Assembly: GCA_009775535.1 (NCBI GenBank)
Contig: VSPW01000112.1
Span: forward strand, 1 to 6,524
Direction of reading: 5' to 3'
Source: Muribaculaceae bacterium
GTDB taxonomy: Bacteria > Bacteroidota > Bacteroidia > Bacteroidales > Muribaculaceae
Length of the DNA stretch: 6,524 nucleotides
Positions within the stretch are counted from its first letter, which is position 1, and every line of letters begins with the position of its first letter. This document shows, one piece after another, positions 6,234 through 6,524 of the stretch. The translations under genes were made by a program, and so were the position numbers. The notes beneath the pieces were generated by a model. It saw only the letters and a program-made list of their open reading frames with translations. It was not told the origin of the DNA and did no database searches.

Positions 6234-6524
6234 AAAACATCATACGATACCTCTTTCCTGCGGCCATACTGGCCATGTCTTGTATAAGTACCGGTTGCGG
6301 AAAGGGACAACATGCTACAGAAACACAACAAGACACAATCTACTCTCCCAGCTATGCCAAAGGATTCATTATCACAGGTATTGGCGAAGGTGAAAGTACC
6401 ATAATAAAGACACTCTCCCCATGGCAGGACGACAGCAAGGGACAAACGACGGAACTCTTGATAAAAAGGAACGGTGAAACTATCCCGGAAGGATACAATG
6501 GCCAGGTGTTGGATATCAATGCGG
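6227..6524 (+). CDS. btuF: Periplasmic cobalamin-binding lipoprotein of an ABC importer, 3'-truncated
   Basis: The frame is open from the ATG at 6227 to the window end, giving 99 residues. It starts with MVKNIIRYLFPAAILAMSC, a lipoprotein signal with candidate lipidated Cys19 (LAMSC) or Cys24 (STGC). A short Gln/Thr-rich linker follows. Then comes a SYAKGFIITGIGEGESTIIK segment and SPWQ, which resemble the first strands of the iron-siderophore/B12 substrate-binding family (BtuF/FecB, Peripla_BP_2) as found in Bacteroidota. The diagnostic core of the family lies outside the window, so the call relies on this N-terminal resemblance and on position. Its ATG overlaps the btuB TAA by 7 nt in a B12-riboswitch operon. 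It would hand cobalamin to a BtuC/BtuD permease and ATPase, expected downstream. Unlike soluble E. coli BtuF, it appears lipid-anchored. Confidence 0.72.
   Translation, partial: MVKNIIRYLFPAAILAMSCISTGCGKGQHATETQQDTIYSPSYAKGFIITGIGEGESTIIKTLSPWQDDSKGQTTELLIKRNGETIPEGYNGQVLDINA

Noticed and set aside
6065..6445. 126-codon minus-strand frame across the btuB-btuF junction
   Set aside because: It lies opposite the conserved btuB C-terminus and the btuF-like start, with no recognisable domain and no promoter. It is a shadow frame.

Overview
This is a stretch of Bacteroidota (Bacteroidales-like) chromosome, moderately GC-balanced and tightly packed on the + strand. The assignment rests on three things: promoter elements of the Bacteroidota type (TAnnTTTG, with one clear TTTG partner about 20 bp upstream); the near absence of Shine-Dalgarno sequences; and a BtuG-type surface lipoprotein beside a BtuB-type receptor, an arrangement known from gut Bacteroides. 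A genus cannot be assigned from what is visible.

Left part (1-1060): the C-terminal two-thirds to three-quarters of a cardiolipin synthase of the phospholipase D superfamily, with both HKD catalytic motifs intact. It is cut by the left edge. A 92-bp gap carrying a promoter -7 element follows.

Middle (1153-2908): a two-gene unit. The first gene encodes a single-pass membrane protein with two extracytoplasmic PASTA domains. The second encodes an RluD/RluA-family 23S rRNA pseudouridine synthase whose start overlaps the end of the PASTA gene.

Right part (2909-6524): a vitamin B12 uptake operon. Its promoter begins at the rluD stop codon. The leader is a complete class-I-type cobalamin riboswitch in which P1, P2, P4, P5 and an L5-L13 kissing interaction can be drawn by hand. 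The L13 hairpin covers part of the only strong Shine-Dalgarno sequence found ahead of a gene in the window. Downstream are btuG (surface B12-capturing beta-propeller lipoprotein), btuB (TonB-dependent outer membrane receptor) and the start of a btuF-like substrate-binding lipoprotein, joined by 4-nt and 7-nt overlaps. Cobalamin would be captured by BtuG at the surface, passed through BtuB, and received in the periplasm by the BtuF-like protein for an inner-membrane ABC transporter, presumably encoded beyond the right edge. Binding of cobalamin to the leader is predicted to shut off translation of btuG and, through coupling, of the genes after it.

I see no CRISPR array, tRNA, rRNA, insertion sequence or phage signature, and no wholly undescribed system. 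The most informative element is the riboswitch and how it controls the capture-and-transport operon.
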